Positions 7,061 to 9,770 of a stretch of 9,770 bases of DNA are shown one piece after another (the first letter of the stretch is position 1; each line of letters starts with the position of its first letter). The notes beneath the pieces were generated by a model that saw nothing but the letters and a program-made list of their open reading frames with translations, was not told the origin of the DNA and made no database searches. Position numbers and translations under genes: made by a program. This DNA is from Candidatus Falkowbacteria bacterium CG1_02_41_21. GTDB taxonomy: Bacteria > Patescibacteriota > Patescibacteriia > Patescibacteriales > UBA12465. The stretch covers positions 1 through 9,770 of the forward strand of contig MNUV01000005.1 of the NCBI GenBank assembly GCA_001871235.1, given 5' to 3'.

Positions 7061-8002
7061 TTATTTAACTGGGGTTGAAACTGAAGCCGGAACCGGTTCT
7101 TTTAGATTATCGTCATAGGCCCTGAAATCCAAGCACTCGGAGCCGGCCGCATGGCGTCGATTTTGATCTAAGTATTGATAAGCAACGTCTTTACTATTCT
7201 TGTTATCAGTCCTGAAATTAGCGCATAATTGATAGTTAACATCGCTTCCCGGTTTATAACCAAAAGTTTCTCGAGTGCCGGGATCAATCAAGCTGTCGGT
7301 CGCAATAGATTCTTTCTGGATATCATCCAGGGTTGCCGGCAATTTATGATTAGTATTGTAATAAGAATTGATACCACTTTCAATGTTATAGAAATTATTG
7401 ATAATCCGTTCATCAATCCGCCGATCACGAGCTTGTTGCGGTGTTTCCACAATAAATAAGGCGGCACTAAAGACAGTGACAATAATCGCTAAGGAAGCAA
7501 AAAAATAAACCCGAAAAACCTTGTCCTTCTTACCCAAAACCTTTGGGCGCCGGATATCGTACAGATAAAAACTAAAAACCATGGCCGCCAGACCGATGAC
7601 CGTCAACATTTTCAATAAAAACTTGCTGGTCCATTCCCCGTTTAAGAAATTATTGATAGTGATAATCAAAAAAACGATAATAATCACGGCTGAAATGAAA
7701 AGAATAAAATAAGTTAACCAGCGGCGAATCTCGGAATCCTTTTCCATATCACCTTTAAACAAATGCTTGTAAATCAAATTGGAAACGATGTAAAAAATCG
7801 GAGCGGCAATCAAAATGGCCGAGATGGCAAACTTCAAAATATCGGAAGAAAAATCGGTGCCATATTGACCGAAGATATCCGGCAGGTTTTGATTAATAAA
7901 TTGAAAAATAATCTGGCCGGTAGCAATAGCGGTAAAAATTAGAGCCACTAAAACGAGCAGGTAATAAAACACGAACTTGGGCGAATTAATTTTGGGAGTC
8001 AT
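7061..8002 (-). CDS. DUF5671-like five-helix membrane protein with a pseudopilin-like C-terminal domain
   Basis: This 313-aa protein has five predicted membrane helices at about 10-35, 54-77, 94-117, 127-148 and 163-185. Basic loops (KHLFKGDMEKDSEIRR and DIRRPKVLGKKDK) lie between helices 2-3 and 4-5. The positive-inside rule then puts the N-terminus in the cytoplasm and the 125-residue C-terminal domain outside. The membrane part resembles DUF5671 (my recognition, not searched). The outer domain contains DERIINNFYNIESGINSYYN followed by THKLPATLDDI, which resembles the stretch after the N-terminal helix in type II/IV pseudopilins such as GspG. C260 and C290 could form a disulfide. The tail is Pro/Ser/Val rich. 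Function is unknown; sensing or anchoring at the surface are guesses. It lies 18 bp after asnS and 2 bp before scpA. Confidence 0.8.
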   Translation of the reverse strand: MTPKINSPKFVFYYLLVLVALIFTAIATGQIIFQFINQNLPDIFGQYGTDFSSDILKFAISAILIAAPIFYIVSNLIYKHLFKGDMEKDSEIRRWLTYFILFISAVIIIVFLIITINNFLNGEWTSKFLLKMLTVIGLAAMVFSFYLYDIRRPKVLGKKDKVFRVYFFASLAIIVTVFSAALFIVETPQQARDRRIDERIINNFYNIESGINSYYNTNHKLPATLDDIQKESIATDSLIDPGTRETFGYKPGSDVNYQLCANFRTDNKNSKDVAYQYLDQNRRHAAGSECLDFRAYDDNLKEPVPASVSTPVK

Positions 8003-8020
8003 AGATTTGTTTTATGTTAA

Positions 8021-9412
8021 TTAAAACTCGGCATTTTTTGGAGTGCGCGGAAACGGAATCACGTCTCGGATATTGGCCATGCCGCTTAAATACATCAGGG
8101 CTCGTTCGAAGCCCAAACCGAAACCGGCGTGCTTGGCGCCGCCATATTTTCGTAAATCTAAATACCAGGCATAGTCTTCCGGGTTGAGATTAAACTCTTT
8201 CAAACGAGCTGTTAGCAGATCCAAACGCTCTTCTCTTTGGCTGCCGCCGATAATTTCACCGATACCCGGAACTAATAGATCCATGGCCGCTACGGTCCTC
8301 TGATCGTCATTTAAACGCATATAGAAAGCCTTGATATCCTTAGGATAGTCAATTAAAAAGACCGGCCCTTTGACCACTTGTTCGGTCAGATAACGTTCGT
8401 GTTCAGTTTGTAAATCAATGCCCCACTTAACCGGATAATCAAATTTTTGGCCTGACTGCAATAAAACATCCACCGCTTCGGTATAAGTCATCTTCTTGAA
8501 TTCGGAATTAACCAAAGCATTCAAGCGCTCTAACAAAGTCGGATCAATGAACTTATTAAAAAATTCCATTTCCTCCGGCAATTCTTGGAGCACATAAGTA
8601 ATCACGTATTTGATCATCTCTTCCGCCAATTTCATATCGTCATTCAAATCAGCAAAGAAAATTTCCGGCTCCAACATCCAAAACTCTGAAGCGTGTCGGG
8701 TGGTATTGGAATTTTCCGCCCGAAATGTCGGGCCGAAGGTATAGACGTTTTTGAAAGCTAAAGCCATCGCTTCCGCGTTTAATTGCCCGCTGACCGTCAG
8801 TCCGGCCTTCTTACCGAAAAAATCAGAGCTATAATCAACCTCGCCCGCTTCATTCTTTGGCACTTTATTCAAATCCAAAGTCGTCACATTAAACATTTCA
8901 CCGGCGCCTTCGCAATCCGAAGTGGTGATAATGGGAGAGTGAACATAAATAAAACCCTTCTCCTGAAAAAATTTATGAATCGCGAAACTGAGCACCGACC
9001 GCAATCTGAAAACCGCCGAAAAAGTATTGCTGCGCGGTCGCAGATGAGCGATGGTGCGGAGAAATTCAAAGCTATGTTTCTTCTTCTGCAAAGGATAATC
9101 GGCTTCGGCCAAACCCAAAACAGCCACACTGGAGGCTTTGAGCTCAAAGGGTTGACCGGCGGCCGGAGATTCCACCAAAATACCGACGATTTCTAAGGCT
9201 GAGCCGATAGTGGTCTTTTCAATTTCCGAAAAATTCTTCAATTGTCCATCAAATACAATCTGCAGACCCTTAAAAAAGCTGCCGTCGTTGAGTTCAATAA
9301 AACCAAACTCCTTGGAAGATCGGACTGTCCGTACCCAACCGACCACCTTAATTTCTTGGTTTAAATGGTCTGTATAATGGCGGTGGATTTCTTTAATGCT
9401 AATAATGCTCAT
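8021..9412 (-). CDS. asnS: Asparaginyl-tRNA synthetase
   Basis: This class IIb synthetase attaches Asn to tRNA-Asn in the cytoplasm. At 463 aa its length matches the bacterial enzyme. The N-terminal OB-fold anticodon-binding domain covers about 20-100 ([20 protein letters not shown]). Class II motif 1 lies around 148-162 ([11 protein letters not shown]), motif 2 at 226-250 ([15 protein letters not shown]...FWMLEPE) and motif 3 at 431-445 ([15 protein letters not shown]437). AsnRS rather than AspRS is supported by [45 protein letters not shown] and the C-terminal [13 protein letters not shown], all close to E. coli AsnS as I remember it. It is the first gene of the block, behind a clear promoter (9478-9506) and a leader hairpin. 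Its substrate tRNA gene ends the same region. No T-box motif is present. Confidence 0.97.
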   Translation of the reverse strand: MSIISIKEIHRHYTDHLNQEIKVVGWVRTVRSSKEFGFIELNDGSFFKGLQIVFDGQLKNFSEIEKTTIGSALEIVGILVESPAAGQPFELKASSVAVLGLAEADYPLQKKKHSFEFLRTIAHLRPRSNTFSAVFRLRSVLSFAIHKFFQEKGFIYVHSPIITTSDCEGAGEMFNVTTLDLNKVPKNEAGEVDYSSDFFGKKAGLTVSGQLNAEAMALAFKNVYTFGPTFRAENSNTTRHASEFWMLEPEIFFADLNDDMKLAEEMIKYVITYVLQELPEEMEFFNKFIDPTLLERLNALVNSEFKKMTYTEAVDVLLQSGQKFDYPVKWGIDLQTEHERYLTEQVVKGPVFLIDYPKDIKAFYMRLNDDQRTVAAMDLLVPGIGEIIGGSQREERLDLLTARLKEFNLNPEDYAWYLDLRKYGGAKHAGFGLGFERALMYLSGMANIRDVIPFPRTPKNAEF

Positions 9413-9424
9413 ATAATTAAAACT

Positions 9425-9451
9425 AAGCCTATTTTATGGACTTTTAGGCTT
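9425..9451 (-). promoter_or_regulatory. Hairpin in the asnS 5' leader
   Basis: On the - strand AAGCCTA and TAGGCTT form a perfect 7-bp inverted repeat around a 13-nt A-rich loop, about 12 nt before the asnS ATG. No U-tract follows, so it is not a simple terminator. It could affect translation or mRNA stability, or be an operator. Function unknown. Confidence 0.4.
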
Positions 9452-9477
9452 CTATCCCTGTTAATAAATACCTCTTA

Positions 9478-9506
9478 ATTTTAGCTTATTTTTTTATTTT
9501 TATCAA
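9478..9506 (-). promoter_or_regulatory. Sigma-70-type promoter for the asnS operon
   Basis: On the - strand a -35 TTGATA (9506-9501, five of six) is separated by an ideal 17-bp, A-rich spacer from a -10 TAAAAT (9483-9478, five of six). The start would fall near 9471, giving a leader of about 59 nt. No equally good promoter was noticed between the genes below, so this may drive the whole block down to rpoD. Confidence 0.75.
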
Positions 9507-9518
9507 GAATGACATCCT

Positions 9519-9568
9519 CCCCGCACTCAAAAAGGCCATCATAAATGATGGTCTTTTTTCATACGGGG
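9519..9568. terminator. 50-bp near-perfect palindrome: bidirectional terminator and/or IS200-type right-end structure
   Basis: The arms 9519-9541 and 9546-9568 pair over 23 positions with only three mismatches around a 4-nt TAAA loop. The inner part, GGCCATCA/TGATGGTC, is flanked by an A-run on one side and a T-run on the other, so RNA from either strand would end in a hairpin plus U-run, the layout of a bidirectional intrinsic terminator. It lies just after the tnpA stop and before the asnS promoter. It would therefore isolate the operon from transposase transcription. IS200/IS605 elements also carry subterminal hairpins recognised by TnpA, so the same palindrome may have that role. Confidence 0.75.
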
Positions 9569-9584
9569 TTTCCTGTTATCGTCA

Positions 9585-9770
9585 TCAAAACCCGAGCGTG
9601 CTAACTTGAGGCATATCCTTCTGGCCTTGCCAGGCAATGTATTTCTTTATTTGAGCTTCATTCAGCCCAATAGTTGATGAAAAATATCCGACACTCCAGA
9701 TGCCGCCATCAAGATACATTGTTTTGATAAATTTAAACTTCTTTTTGAGATGAGCACTGGACATCGATTT
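9585..9770 (-). CDS. tnpA: IS200/IS605 transposase TnpA (Y1 HUH), C-terminal fragment cut by window edge
   Basis: The last 61 residues are visible, ending in tandem TGA codons (9587-9585 and 9584-9582). The frame runs off the right end of the window. The text contains SSAHLKKKFKF, then YLDGGIWSVGYFSSTIGLNE, then AQIKKYIAWQGQ. This matches the C-terminal part of Y1 transposases: the family has GG-x-[LIW]-W-S-x-x-Y-F followed by I-K-x-Y-I-x-x-Q. The Tyr in KKYIAWQ should be the nucleophile that joins to DNA, and the Gln four residues on is the known companion (as Y127/Q131 in IS608 TnpA). Both are present, so the fragment looks functional. Only the end is seen; whether tnpB accompanies it is unknown. 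Confidence 0.88.
   Translation of the reverse strand, partial: KSMSSAHLKKKFKFIKTMYLDGGIWSVGYFSSTIGLNEAQIKKYIAWQGQKDMPQVSTLGF

Noticed and set aside
9413..9520. T-box riboswitch upstream of asnS.
   Set aside because: No AGGGUGGNACCGCG-like T-box sequence, and the predicted leader of about 59 nt is too short.
9582..9587. TGA read as Gly, as in some CPR lineages.
   Set aside because: Tandem TGA codons end tnpA exactly where the family ends, so TGA behaves as a stop.
1..9770. CRISPR array, restriction or toxin-antitoxin system, or prophage genes.
   Set aside because: No spaced direct repeats and no matching protein families; apart from the IS ends the window is housekeeping DNA.

Overview
The window looks like a chromosomal segment of a Patescibacteria/CPR-type bacterium. 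This is an inference from several signs: compact same-strand genes separated by only 2-18 bp, no Shine-Dalgarno motif at any start I checked, moderately AT-rich DNA, a tRNA gene without encoded CCA that carries a group I intron, a DUF5671-like membrane protein with a pseudopilin-like tail, and a conserved-looking hypothetical of a kind I associate with that group. Standard code 11 fits. No 16S gene is present to settle the lineage.

Layout. The left edge (2-275) is the 3' end of an ISL3-family insertion sequence on the + strand, with its terminal inverted repeat. At 382-694 on the - strand lies a tRNA-Asn(GUU) gene split inside the anticodon by a 241-nt group I intron. It has its own near-consensus promoter (723-752) and a possible terminator (342-366). 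From 9412 down to 775 runs a nine-gene - strand block in transcription order: asnS, a DUF5671-like membrane protein, scpA, scpB, a D,D-carboxypeptidase, a GtrA-like membrane protein, a hypothetical, dnaG, rpoD. A good sigma-70-type promoter (9478-9506) precedes asnS. The right edge (9585-9770) is the 3' end of an IS200/IS605 tnpA on the - strand, followed by a 50-bp near-perfect palindrome (9519-9568) that probably serves as IS end structure and/or bidirectional terminator.

How the genes work together. The block combines translation (AsnRS, with its substrate tRNA-Asn just past the far end), chromosome organisation (the kleisin/winged-helix pair ScpA-ScpB), cell wall and envelope (S11 carboxypeptidase, GtrA-like, DUF5671-like), and the classic dnaG-rpoD pair for replication priming and primary sigma factor. 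It is a housekeeping operon bracketed by two mobile-element remnants. The most notable item is the intron-interrupted tRNA-Asn, whose splicing would be needed before the product of asnS could charge a functional tRNA from this gene.
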